From NCBI GenBank assembly GCA_937982505.1, contig CALJLV010000201.1, positions 1 through 30,515 on the forward strand: DNA of 30,515 bases. The letters run 5' to 3'. The notes beneath the pieces were generated by a model, which worked only from the letters and a program-made list of their open reading frames with translations, was not told the DNA's origin and searched no databases. Position numbers and translations under genes: made by a program. This DNA comes from an uncultured Desulfobacteraceae bacterium (GTDB taxonomy: Bacteria; Desulfobacterota; Desulfobacteria; Desulfobacterales; UBA2174). Below are positions 14,193 to 22,173 of this stretch, piece after piece. How positions within the stretch are numbered: position 1 is the first letter of the stretch; each line of letters starts with the position of its first letter.

Positions 14193-15626
14193 ATGGACAC
14201 CGGACGCACGATCCACATCGATCCCATCACCCGCCTGGAAGGCCATGGCAAGGTCGCCATCTTCCTGGACGAAGAGGGCGAGGTGCGCGACGCCCGCTTT
14301 CACATCACCCAGTTCCGTGGTTTCGAACGCTTCTGCCGCGGGCGGCCCATGGAGGAGATGCCCGTCATCACCCAGCGGATCTGCGGCATCTGTCCCATCA
14401 GCCACCAGCTGGCCGCCGCCAAGGCCTGCGACGCCATCCTGGATCTGGAGATCCCTCCCGCTGCGGTCCTGCTGCGCCGCCTGGCCCACATGGGGCAGTT
14501 CATCCAGTCCCACGCCCTGCACTTTTTCTACCTGGCCAGCCCGGATCTGCTCCTCGGCTGGGATGCGGACCCGGCCGTGCGCAACGTGGTGGGCGTCTTG
14601 CGGCACCACCCGGAAATCGCCCGCCGGGGGATCGGACTGCGTCGCTGGGGACAGGAAATGATCCAGGCGGTGGGCGGCAAGCGGATCCATCCGGCTCTGG
14701 CCGTCCCGGGCGGCGTGATCGCGCCGCTGGATCCGGCCCGGCGCGACGCGCTGCAGGCCGGTCTGGCCGAGGCCTATGCCACTGCCGACATGGCCCTGGC
14801 GCTCATCGGCGAGTGGACCGAGGCGCATCGCGCGGAGGCGGCGGCTTTTGCCCGCTTTGATTCCCTGTACACCGGGCTGGTGGACACCCAGGGCCGCTCG
14901 GACCTGTACGACGGGCAGGTGCGGATCCGAAGGCCCGACGGAACCGTGGCGGCCCAGTTCGCCCCGTCCGATTATCTCTCCTTTATCGCCGAACATGTCG
15001 AATCGTGGTCGTATCTGAAGTTTCCCTATTTCCGGCCGGAAGGCTATCCGGCCGGCAGCTACCGGGTGGGCCCTCTGGCCCGTCTGGCGGCGGCCGACGC
15101 CCTGGCCACCCCCCGGGCCCAGGCGGCCCTGGAGGATTTTCGCGCGCGCACGGCCGGGGATCTGGCCGGCGGGTCGCTTCTCTACCACTGGGCCCGCATG
15201 GTGGAACTGCTCCAGTGCATCGAGGCGGCCGAGGCCTTGCTGGCCGATGCGCGGCTTTGCGACCGCGAGGTGCGCCGCACCGCTGCGGCCCGACGACCCC
15301 AGGGGATCGGCATCATCGAGGCGCCCCGCGGCACCCTGATCCACCACTACCAGGTGGACGGCCACGGGGCCATCACCGACGTCAACCTCATCGTGGCCAC
15401 CGGCCACAACAATGCGGCCATGAACCGCGCCGTGACCCTGGTGGCCCGCCAGGCGATCAGACCCGGGACCCCCATCGCGGAAGGGGCATGCAATCGGGTC
15501 GAGGGGGCCATCCGCTGCTATGATCCGTGCCTGTCGTGTTCGACCCACTGTCTGGACCAGACCGCCACGCCCATCGAGGTGCGCGACGCCAGGGGGCGGC
15601 GCTGCTGGCCCGGCCCCCGTCGCTGA
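14193..15626 (+). CDS. hoxH: NiFe hydrogenase large subunit (HoxH type, group 3)
   Basis: The 477-residue catalytic subunit has both NiFe ligand motifs: L1 RICGICPISH (Cys64, Cys67) and L2 DPCLSCSTH (Cys446, Cys449, His452). It also has the N-terminal LEGHGK motif with Glu16. A 25-residue tail follows His452. It is the usual position for cleavage by a HoxW/HycI-type endopeptidase after nickel insertion, so the gene encodes a precursor. No protease or hyp maturation genes are in the window. It is preceded by AGAGGAG. With HoxE, HoxF, HoxU and HoxY it forms a HoxEFUYH-type bidirectional hydrogenase (group 3d-like), catalysing H2 oxidation or evolution coupled to pyridine nucleotides. Exact subgroup assignment would need a tree. 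Confidence 0.95.
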   Translation: MDTGRTIHIDPITRLEGHGKVAIFLDEEGEVRDARFHITQFRGFERFCRGRPMEEMPVITQRICGICPISHQLAAAKACDAILDLEIPPAAVLLRRLAHMGQFIQSHALHFFYLASPDLLLGWDADPAVRNVVGVLRHHPEIARRGIGLRRWGQEMIQAVGGKRIHPALAVPGGVIAPLDPARRDALQAGLAEAYATADMALALIGEWTEAHRAEAAAFARFDSLYTGLVDTQGRSDLYDGQVRIRRPDGTVAAQFAPSDYLSFIAEHVESWSYLKFPYFRPEGYPAGSYRVGPLARLAAADALATPRAQAALEDFRARTAGDLAGGSLLYHWARMVELLQCIEAAEALLADARLCDREVRRTAAARRPQGIGIIEAPRGTLIHHYQVDGHGAITDVNLIVATGHNNAAMNRAVTLVARQAIRPGTPIAEGACNRVEGAIRCYDPCLSCSTHCLDQTATPIEVRDARGRRCWPGPRR

Positions 15627-15629
15627 GCG

Positions 15630-15646
15630 GCCCGGCCAGGCCGGGC
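15630..15646 (+). other. strong GC hairpin between the hydrogenase and regulator genes
   Basis: GCCCGGCC-A-GGCCGGGC is a perfect inverted repeat 4 nt past the hoxH stop. Without a T-tract it is not a classical terminator. It could stabilise the upstream mRNA or lower read-through into the signalling genes. Confidence 0.35.
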
Positions 15647-15722
15647 GCCCCGCCACGAGCCCGGCGCCGGGGATCGACAAGCCTGGCGGATGGAACCATG
15701 GAAAACGGACAAGGAGCCTGTC

Positions 15723-16124
15723 ATGGAAACCGCAGCCGATATTTTGATCATCGACGACGATCGGGACCTGGTCAGCGCCATGCGCATCGTCCTCGAATCC
15801 CGGTCCCACCGGGTGCGCACGGCCTTTGACGGCAAGGAGGGATACGCGCGCATCCGCGAGAAGGCCCCCGACCTGATCATCCTGGACGTGATGATGACCA
15901 CCGATACCGAGGGGTTTGACCTGGCCTACCAGCTGAGGCACCAGCCCGAATACCGGGACATCCCCATCCTGATGGTCACGTCCTTTACCCAGCGGATGGC
16001 CGAGGACGGTCCGGGTCGGTTTCAGCATATCCTGGGGCAGGACTGGCCCGTGACCCAACTGATGGAAAAACCCATCGATCCGGAAGCGCTGCTCGACACG
16101 GTCGATGCCATCCTCAAGGGCTGA
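15723..16124 (+). CDS. stand-alone receiver-domain response regulator
   Basis: This 133-residue protein is a CheY-like receiver with nothing attached. The acidic pocket is Asp11/12/13 (LIIDDDRD), the phosphoacceptor is Asp55 (LIILDVMM), the switch Thr/Ser is in LMVTSF, and the conserved Lys is in MEKPID. There is no DNA-binding or AAA+ output domain, so it cannot itself activate the sigma-54 promoter. It must act by protein contact or phosphotransfer. The ATG at 15723 has AAGGAG 6 nt upstream. It follows hoxH after 96 nt and precedes two histidine kinases by 38 nt. Confidence 0.92.
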   Translation: METAADILIIDDDRDLVSAMRIVLESRSHRVRTAFDGKEGYARIREKAPDLIILDVMMTTDTEGFDLAYQLRHQPEYRDIPILMVTSFTQRMAEDGPGRFQHILGQDWPVTQLMEKPIDPEALLDTVDAILKG

Positions 16125-16162
16125 GGACTCCCGGTCCCCCGCCGGTCGAGAGGGTCTCTGCC

Positions 16163-18031
16163 ATGCAACTGGGCCAGGAACTCATCCGCGAACAGCTGTT
16201 TTTCCGCAAGGAGTTGATCGAGCGGGCCGAATGGTTCATTCGGCTGCGATGGATCTTCGTTTTCGGCGGGGCGCTGGCCGGCGTGGTGGCCCGGCGCTTC
16301 TGGCCTCCCCTGCCCCTGACCGCCTGCCTGGCCATCCTGGCGGTGGTGGGCGGCTACAATCTGGCCCTGGCGACCGCCACCCGCCGGGCCCTGGCCGCCG
16401 GGGACGACAAGGTGCCCCGGTTGACCCGCCTGGCCCACGTCCAGATGGTCTGCGACCTGAGCGCCCTGGCCGCACTGATCTATCTGTCCGGCGGTCTGTT
16501 CAGCCCCCTGGCGCCCTTCTTCCTGTTTCACGTCATCCTGGCCGGATTTTTCCTCTCGCCGGAAAGCTGCTATGGCTACGGGGCCCTGATTCTGGGACTG
16601 CTGGCGGCCATGACCGCCGCGGTGCACCTGTCCCTGGCGCCCTTCTGGCCGGTACTGTTTCACGACCCCGGCGCAACCGCGCCACCCGGCCCAGCCGCCA
16701 CGGCCGGGGTCTTCGCCCTTTACGCCGCCATGGTCGCGGTCACGACCCTGATCACCACCTCCATCAAGGTCAGCCTCCGCGCCAAGGGACGTGAACTACT
16801 CAAGATATCCAGGGATCTTGACCAGAACAACCGCAAGCTGACGGCCCTCTACGAGATGGTCAAGGAAATGGGAAGCCACACCGGATGGCAGGCCCTGATG
16901 GACAACGCCACCCGCCAGGCGGCCCGCATCATGGGCGTCAAGGGATGCGCCATCAAGCTGCTGGACGCCCAGGGCCGGCGCCTGCGCTTTGCATCCGTCT
17001 ACGGGCTGTCGGCCGACTATGTGGCCAACGGCGGCATCGAAATCGAAAAAAGCACCATCAACCGCCGCATTCTCCAAGGGTCGGGATACGCCGTGGGGCG
17101 CATCCAGGAGCGCGACATCTTCCAGTTTCCCGAGCAGATCCGCAAGGAAGGGATCGAGGCCATGGTGTGCCTGCCGTTGCGGATGGACAAACGCGTCAGC
17201 GGGGTCTTTTGCGTCTACAGCGACCGCAGCGACTTTTTCTCCGACGAGGATGTTCAATTTTTCGCCATGATGTGCGATCTGACGGCCCTGGCCATGGCCC
17301 AGCTTCACAGCGAGCTGAACAAGACCTGGTTTCTGCACAAGGCCGCCCACCAGCTGCGAGGCCCCCTGCACGCCATCCAGACCATGCTCGACACCCTGCG
17401 CCGCGAATACCCGGGCCCTTTGAACGCGGATCAGCAGCAGACCCTGGCGCGGGCCGGCAAGCGCCTGGGGCTGCTAGACACCATGATTCGTGATCTGTTG
17501 GACCTGGGGCTGCGGCGGGACCCGGAGGCGGACCAGCCCCTGCAGCCCATGGACCTGGGCCGCCATCTCACCGGCGAGGCCGGAACCGGCTGGCGGGCCC
17601 AGGCCGAAACCCGCGGAGTCCACCTGAGCATGGAGGCCGACGGAGAGCTGCCCCTGGTGCTGGCCAGCGGCACCATGATCGAGGACCTGTTCGGCAACCT
17701 CATCGTCAATGCCATCAAGTACACCCCGTCCGGCGGCCGGGTGTCGGTGAAGCTGAGCACCGAAACGGACGGCACGCTGCGCTGCGAAATCGCCGACAGC
17801 GGCATCGGCATCCCCGAAGAGGCCATGGATCGGCTGTTCAGCGAATTTTTCCGGGCCCCCAACGCGCGCGCCTTCTGCGAGGAGGGGACCGGGCTGGGGC
17901 TGGCCATCGTCAAGGAGGTGCTTTCCCGGCTCCACGGCACCATCCGCATCACCAGCCGGCCGGCCCAGGGCACCCAGGTTTCGGTATGGCTTCCCGCCCA
18001 TTCCCGGAACCCCACCAAGGGGCGTCAATGA
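16163..18031 (+). CDS. membrane histidine kinase with 6-TM N-terminal module and GAF domain
   Basis: The 622-residue kinase starts with an integral-membrane sensor of about six helices (residues about 28-46, 50-72, 93-112, 112-130, 133-153 and 175-200) and almost no extracytoplasmic domain. A linker coil leads to a GAF domain (about 235-385; RQAARIMGVKGCAIKLL, ending VFCVYSDRSDFFSDED). The DHp domain has His396 in the divergent H-box HQLRGPLHAI. The HATPase_c domain has N box LIVNAIKYTP, G1 DSGIGIPEEAM and G2 GTGLGLAIVKEVL. It overlaps the next kinase by ATGA, so the two are coupled. Membrane-embedded sensors like this often respond to redox or membrane state; the signal here is not known. 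Confidence 0.93.
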   Translation: MQLGQELIREQLFFRKELIERAEWFIRLRWIFVFGGALAGVVARRFWPPLPLTACLAILAVVGGYNLALATATRRALAAGDDKVPRLTRLAHVQMVCDLSALAALIYLSGGLFSPLAPFFLFHVILAGFFLSPESCYGYGALILGLLAAMTAAVHLSLAPFWPVLFHDPGATAPPGPAATAGVFALYAAMVAVTTLITTSIKVSLRAKGRELLKISRDLDQNNRKLTALYEMVKEMGSHTGWQALMDNATRQAARIMGVKGCAIKLLDAQGRRLRFASVYGLSADYVANGGIEIEKSTINRRILQGSGYAVGRIQERDIFQFPEQIRKEGIEAMVCLPLRMDKRVSGVFCVYSDRSDFFSDEDVQFFAMMCDLTALAMAQLHSELNKTWFLHKAAHQLRGPLHAIQTMLDTLRREYPGPLNADQQQTLARAGKRLGLLDTMIRDLLDLGLRRDPEADQPLQPMDLGRHLTGEAGTGWRAQAETRGVHLSMEADGELPLVLASGTMIEDLFGNLIVNAIKYTPSGGRVSVKLSTETDGTLRCEIADSGIGIPEEAMDRLFSEFFRAPNARAFCEEGTGLGLAIVKEVLSRLHGTIRITSRPAQGTQVSVWLPAHSRNPTKGRQ

Positions 18032-20031
18032 GCGCCACGCACAGGAACAGGGACCGGCCTGACCGGCGCGGGCTCCTGCGGCGCGGTTCGCTCCGCCTGG
18101 CGCTCTACAAAAGGATCTTCATCAGTTTCGTGGCCGGAATCCTCCTCTTTGCCGCCGTGGCGGCCCTGGCCGGGGGCATGCTGATCCATCGTTCGGTGCT
18201 CAGCGAGGCCCAGCGGCGGGTGAGCCTGGATTTGCGCTCGGCCTGGGGGGTGCTGGGCCACAAGCTGGACATGCTGGAATCCTTCGTGGCGGTGCTGGCC
18301 GACGGCCGCCGGGTGACCGAAGCCTTCGCCTCGCCCGAAGATCCGGCCCTGCGCGGAGCCCTGGAAGCGGCCCGCCAGGAGAGCGGGTGCGATTTTCTGA
18401 CCCTCACCGACCGCAACGGCCAGGCGCGCCTGCGGACCCTGGCCCCCTATCACCGCGGCGATTACCTGGCCAACGATCCGTTTGTCAGCGGTGCCCTGCA
18501 GGGCCGGACGGTCAAGGGTATCGCCCTGCTGGGGCCGCAGCGGCTGCAGGCCGAGGGCGGCGACCTGGAAGAGCGGGCCTTCGTGGTTTTCGAGGACACC
18601 CCCAAGGCCAAACGCCGGGCCAAAACGGTGGAAGAAGCCGGCATGGTCCTGGTGGCGGCCGTGCCCTTGACCGGCGAAGACGGTGCCGTTCTCGGGACCC
18701 TTTACGCCGGGGTGCTGCTCAACCGCAACGCGGCCCTCGTCGATGAGATCCACGCCGCCCTCTTCGAAAACGCGGTTTCCGGCGGCCAGCCATCGGGCAA
18801 GGTCACCCTTTTTCTGTGGGATACGCGCATCGCCACCAACGTGATGCTGGCCAACGGCAACCGGGCCATCGGCACCCGCATGAGCGCCGATGTCTACGAC
18901 ACGGTGCTGGAAAACGGGGCCCACTGGTACGACCGGGCCTTTGTGGTCCAGGACTGGTACCTGAGCGCCTACGATCCCATCCGGGACATCGCCGGCAAGG
19001 TGATCGGCAGTCTCTACGTGGGCGTGCCGGCCCGTCAGTACGACGAGATCAAGTGGGACCTGTGGCGCCTTTACGGCAGCCTTTCGGTGCTGGCGGCGGC
19101 CGGCGCCCTGACCCTGGGCCTGATCTTCGCCCGGCGCCTCACCGGAGCCCTGCGGCGGCTGGCCGAGGCCGCCGGACACATCGCCGAGGGCGGCCCCTAC
19201 CCCAGCGTGCCCGAACCGGCCACCAACGACGAAGTGCGGGACCTGACACGGGCCTTCAACGCCATGGCGGTGACCCTGCGCGACCGCGAAGAGCGGCTCA
19301 GGCGCAGCAATCTGGCGCTGGAAAAGGCCAACGCCACCTATCTCGACATGCTCGAATTCGTCTCCCACGAGCTGAAGAACACCCTGGGAGTCATCTTCAC
19401 CTCGGCCCGGGCCCTGGACGCCGGCCTCGTGGGGCCGATGAATCCGGCCCAGACCGCCCTGGTGGAGAACATCACCCGCAGCATCAACGCCGCGGTGGTC
19501 ATGACGCGCAACTACCTCGGCCTGGCGCGCATCGAAAAAGGCGAACTGGTCCTGGCGTGCAAGCCGGTGGACCTGGCCCTGCAGATCGTCCAGCCGGTCC
19601 TCGACGAACTGCGGCCCCTGGTGGCCGAGACCCGAACGGCCGTGGACAACCGGATCCCATCCGGATTGACCGTCACCGTGGACCCCGAGCTCATGCGTTT
19701 CGTCTACAAGAACCTGCTGGACAATGCCCTCAAGTACGGACGGATCCCGGGTGAAATCCGCCTGGAGGCCGCCGTGGAAGGCGACCGGGTGCGTGCCGAG
19801 GTCTGGAACGCCGGCGAGGGAATGGCCGTGGAACAGCTTGAACGCGTCTTCGAAAAATTCTACCGCATCCGCAAGGACCCCGAGGCCACCCGTTCCACCG
19901 GTCTGGGGCTCTTCATCGTCCGGGACATCGTCCAGCGCCACGGGGGCCGGATCTGGGCCGAATCCCAGACCGGCGAGTGGGCCCGCTTCGTGGTGACGCT
20001 GCCCGGCGCCGGCGCTCCCGCGCCCTCCTGA
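18028..20031 (+). CDS. Cache-HAMP sensor histidine kinase
   Basis: The 667-residue kinase starts at the ATG overlapping the previous stop, with AAGGGG upstream. It has a basic N-terminus and TM1 at about 31-53. A periplasmic Cache domain of roughly 290 residues follows (pieces include CDFLTLTDRNGQARLR and GKVIGSLYVGVPARQYDEI). TM2 is at about 350-370 and HAMP at about 371-425 (NDEVRDLTRAFNAMA). DHp carries His447 in FVSHELKNTLG. HATPase_c has KNLLDNALKYG, NAGEGM and STGLGLFIVRDIV. It should sense a small extracytoplasmic ligand. It and the preceding kinase are the last genes of the hydrogenase transcription unit. Whether they phosphorylate the adjacent receiver is inference. Confidence 0.94.
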   Translation: MSATHRNRDRPDRRGLLRRGSLRLALYKRIFISFVAGILLFAAVAALAGGMLIHRSVLSEAQRRVSLDLRSAWGVLGHKLDMLESFVAVLADGRRVTEAFASPEDPALRGALEAARQESGCDFLTLTDRNGQARLRTLAPYHRGDYLANDPFVSGALQGRTVKGIALLGPQRLQAEGGDLEERAFVVFEDTPKAKRRAKTVEEAGMVLVAAVPLTGEDGAVLGTLYAGVLLNRNAALVDEIHAALFENAVSGGQPSGKVTLFLWDTRIATNVMLANGNRAIGTRMSADVYDTVLENGAHWYDRAFVVQDWYLSAYDPIRDIAGKVIGSLYVGVPARQYDEIKWDLWRLYGSLSVLAAAGALTLGLIFARRLTGALRRLAEAAGHIAEGGPYPSVPEPATNDEVRDLTRAFNAMAVTLRDREERLRRSNLALEKANATYLDMLEFVSHELKNTLGVIFTSARALDAGLVGPMNPAQTALVENITRSINAAVVMTRNYLGLARIEKGELVLACKPVDLALQIVQPVLDELRPLVAETRTAVDNRIPSGLTVTVDPELMRFVYKNLLDNALKYGRIPGEIRLEAAVEGDRVRAEVWNAGEGMAVEQLERVFEKFYRIRKDPEATRSTGLGLFIVRDIVQRHGGRIWAESQTGEWARFVVTLPGAGAPAPS

Positions 20032-20153
20032 CGCCCCCGTGGTCGTCCGGCGGCCTCCGCCCTGGCGCCCATCCGACGCCCGAAACCCTCTGAAACCAGC
20101 GCCTCCGGGAGGAATCGACCGGCCGGTGAAAAGCGGTGTGCGGACGGACAAGA

Positions 20154-20182
20154 TTGACCCGCCCGCGGATTGGTATTATGAA
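20154..20182 (+). promoter_or_regulatory. candidate promoter of the CNB / radical SAM operon
   Basis: TTGACC (20154-20159, 5/6) is followed after 17 nt by TATGAA (20177-20182, 4/6). The start would be near 20190, about 42 nt before the ATG at 20232. It lies in the 200-bp gap after the second kinase, which otherwise shows only short GC hairpins. Confidence 0.42.
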
Positions 20183-20231
20183 ACGGGCAAACAGGCCCAT
20201 CGCTCCAGCCGACGATGACCGGAGGCCCGCC

Positions 20232-20747
20232 ATGATCGAGTCGAAATACCTGCAGGACAACATCCGCAACATTCAGCAGCTCTTTGTCATCCCGGCCCTG
20301 AAGAACTTCGAGGCCCGGGAGCTGGCGCGTCTGGTGCGCCTGAGCAAGGTCCGCCAGTACGAGGACGGCGAGACCATCATCCGGGAGGGCGACACGGACC
20401 CGTGGATCTATTTTCTGCTCCAGGGTGCCGTGCGGGTGGAAAAGAGCGGCGTCGAGATCGCCCGCCTGGAACAGATGGGCGAGCTGTTCGGCGAGATGCG
20501 CATCATCGACAGCCAGCTGCGCTCGGCCTCGGTCCTGGCCGTCGGCAAGACCGTCTGCCTGGCGGTGAATATCGCCGTGCGAGACCGGCTGCCGACCAAC
20601 GACGAGGCCACCAACCTGCTGCTGCTCCTCTACCGGGTATTTGCCGAGTATGTATCGCTGCGCCTGCGTCTGAGCAACGAACGGCTGGTCGAGCTCTACC
20701 GGGAAATCGACGGTATCAAGGCCAAGGTGCGCGCGGCCATCGAATAG
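20232..20747 (+). CDS. cyclic-nucleotide-binding domain protein without DNA-binding domain
   Basis: This 171-residue protein is one CNMP-binding jelly roll (about residues 20-130) with a C-terminal helical tail. The phosphate-binding cassette GELFGEMRIIDSQLRSASV keeps the Gly-Glu and Arg-Ser residues that bind cyclic nucleotides in CRP/PKA-type domains. The C-terminal 40 residues (YVSLRLRLSNERLVELYREIDGIKAKV) look coiled-coil-like and contain no HTH, so it is not a CRP/FNR transcription factor. GGAGG precedes the ATG at 20232; the frame is open further 5' without a ribosome site. It is followed after 11 nt by a radical SAM gene, suggesting co-expression. A role as a ligand-responsive partner protein is inferred. 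Confidence 0.88.
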   Translation: MIESKYLQDNIRNIQQLFVIPALKNFEARELARLVRLSKVRQYEDGETIIREGDTDPWIYFLLQGAVRVEKSGVEIARLEQMGELFGEMRIIDSQLRSASVLAVGKTVCLAVNIAVRDRLPTNDEATNLLLLLYRVFAEYVSLRLRLSNERLVELYREIDGIKAKVRAAIE

Positions 20748-20758
20748 GGGAGCAGGCC

Positions 20759-21772
20759 GTGGAGCGCCGGACCGTTCAGTTTTCCCGCAGCGCCGTCAAT
20801 CTCTTTTTCCACGTCCTGACCCGGTGCAACCTGCACTGCCGGCACTGCTACATCAATCCGGCCCAGCACGGACGGCAGACGCTCGCCATCGACACCATCC
20901 GCCGCTGGCTGGCCCTCTTTGCCCGCCGCGGCAAAGCGGCCAACGTGATTTTCCTGGGCGGCGAGCCGACCTTGCACCCGGATCTGGCGGCGGCCATCCG
21001 CAGCGCCCGAAACCTGGGCTACGCCTCGGTGACCGTGGACACCAACGGATACCTCTTCCACGACATTCTCCGTCGGGTGGATCCCGCTGAAGTCGATTAT
21101 TTCAGCTTCAGCCTGGACGGACCGGATCCCGCGGTCAACGACCCCATCCGCGGTGCGGGGAGCTTCCTGCGCTGTACCGAGGGCCTGAAAGCGGCCAGGG
21201 CCCGCGGGTTTCATACGAGTCTGATCTACACCGTCAGTGCGGACAACCTCCAGGACTTGAGGCGGATGCCGCCACTGCTGGCCCAACTCGGTGTCGACCG
21301 TTTTTTTATCCAGGTCATCGGGGTGCGGGGCAAGTCGGCCGAACGCGTTGGAAGGAACGAACGACTGCAGGTTCCCAAAGATGAGTGGCTGGCCCTCGTC
21401 CCGGCGGTGGCCGAAGCGGTGGCGGCCCGGGGGATCGCCGTCACCTGGCCCAAGGTGTTTCTGGATGCCGGCGAGGCGTTCGCCTGCGCCGGCAAGGTGG
21501 CCGAGAATTTCTTCGTTTTTCCCAACGGCCGGGTCTACCGCTGTCCGTTGTGCGAGGACTTTCCCCTGCATGCCCTCGAAATCCGTGATCATCGCCTGGC
21601 GCCGACCCCCCCGATCAACGAGGACAACCTTTTTTCGCTGGAAATCGCCGAGGGCTGCGTGATGAACAGGCTGATCCAGCCCGACAACCTGGCCTACGAC
21701 GCCGCCGGCCGGCCCCTGCATCGCATCGCCTGCTGCATGCTCAAGGAAGAGATGCGACCCGGATCGGTTTGA
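20759..21772 (+). CDS. radical SAM protein with C-terminal Cys-rich (SPASM-like) region
   Basis: The 337-residue enzyme starts at a GTG (20759) with GGGGAG 6 nt upstream. The radical SAM cluster motif is CNLHCRHCY at about residues 22-30 (CxxxCxxC), followed by GGEPTLHPDL (GGE motif) and the SFSLDGPDPAVND strand. The C-terminal third is rich in Cys: FACAGKVAENFF, VYRCPLCEDF, AEGCVMNRL and IACCMLKEE. It resembles a SPASM/twitch extension that would bind one or two auxiliary Fe-S clusters. Enzymes of this type modify peptides or cofactors such as heme precursors. No candidate precursor peptide is evident nearby, and I do not recognise the specific subfamily. It sits between the CNB gene and a small HTH/Zn-ribbon gene on the same strand. 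Confidence 0.9.
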   Translation: MERRTVQFSRSAVNLFFHVLTRCNLHCRHCYINPAQHGRQTLAIDTIRRWLALFARRGKAANVIFLGGEPTLHPDLAAAIRSARNLGYASVTVDTNGYLFHDILRRVDPAEVDYFSFSLDGPDPAVNDPIRGAGSFLRCTEGLKAARARGFHTSLIYTVSADNLQDLRRMPPLLAQLGVDRFFIQVIGVRGKSAERVGRNERLQVPKDEWLALVPAVAEAVAARGIAVTWPKVFLDAGEAFACAGKVAENFFVFPNGRVYRCPLCEDFPLHALEIRDHRLAPTPPINEDNLFSLEIAEGCVMNRLIQPDNLAYDAAGRPLHRIACCMLKEEMRPGSV

Positions 21773-21844
21773 GGAAGCGGCCGCAACATCCAGGCGGATT
21801 GATGCCGCCTTCAACGCCCCGGCCAGATGTTCAGGAAATCGCCC

Positions 21845-22129
21845 ATGCCCCACACCCTGCGCCAGCAAATCGTGGCCCTCCTTCAAGCCGAGGAAATGAC
21901 CCCCCGCCAACTGGCCCAGGCCATGGGCCTCAGAGAAAAGGAACTCGGCGACCACCTGAACCATATCCGGCGCTCCCTGTCCGCCCAGGGCCGGAAATTG
22001 CGGGTCCGTCCGGCCGAATGCCCCGCCTGCGGCTACATCTTTCGCGACCGCCGCCGCCTGGCCGCTCCCAGCCGCTGCCCCGAGTGCAAGGCCACCCGAC
22101 TCGATCCACCCGGCTACCGGATCGCCTAA
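21845..22129 (+). CDS. small HTH / zinc-ribbon predicted transcriptional regulator (COG3357-like)
   Basis: This 94-residue protein has an N-terminal winged-helix-like segment (LRQQIVALLQAEEMTPRQLA, then MGLREKELGDHLNHI) and a C-terminal zinc ribbon with two CxxC knuckles (CPACGYIF and CPECKATRL). That combination matches the archaeal/bacterial HTH plus Zn-ribbon regulator family. The start at 21845 is chosen for AGGAA 8 nt upstream; an ATG six codons earlier has no clear site. It lies 72 nt after the radical SAM gene and may be the third gene of that operon. It runs convergent to the Cache protein gene, whose stop is 44 nt away. Confidence 0.82.
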   Translation: MPHTLRQQIVALLQAEEMTPRQLAQAMGLREKELGDHLNHIRRSLSAQGRKLRVRPAECPACGYIFRDRRRLAAPSRCPECKATRLDPPGYRIA

Positions 22130-22144
22130 GGCCAGGCCCGTCCA

Positions 22145-22171
22145 GGGCGCGACAGGCTCTCGTCGTTGCCC
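22145..22171. terminator. imperfect hairpin between convergent genes
   Basis: GGGC (22145-22148) pairs with GCCC (22168-22171), and CGAC (22150-22153) pairs with GTCG (22162-22165). CTTT follows on the plus strand. It may act as a weak bidirectional terminator in the 44-nt convergent gap. Confidence 0.28.
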
Positions 22172-22173
22172 CT

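Noticed and set aside
14169..16058. 629-codon minus-strand open frame opposite hoxH and the receiver gene
   Set aside because: It spans two real genes and their gap, and has no protein-like features.
18025..20151. 708-codon minus-strand open frame opposite the Cache kinase
   Set aside because: Shadow of a histidine kinase with all catalytic boxes intact on the plus strand; no ribosome site or family resemblance.
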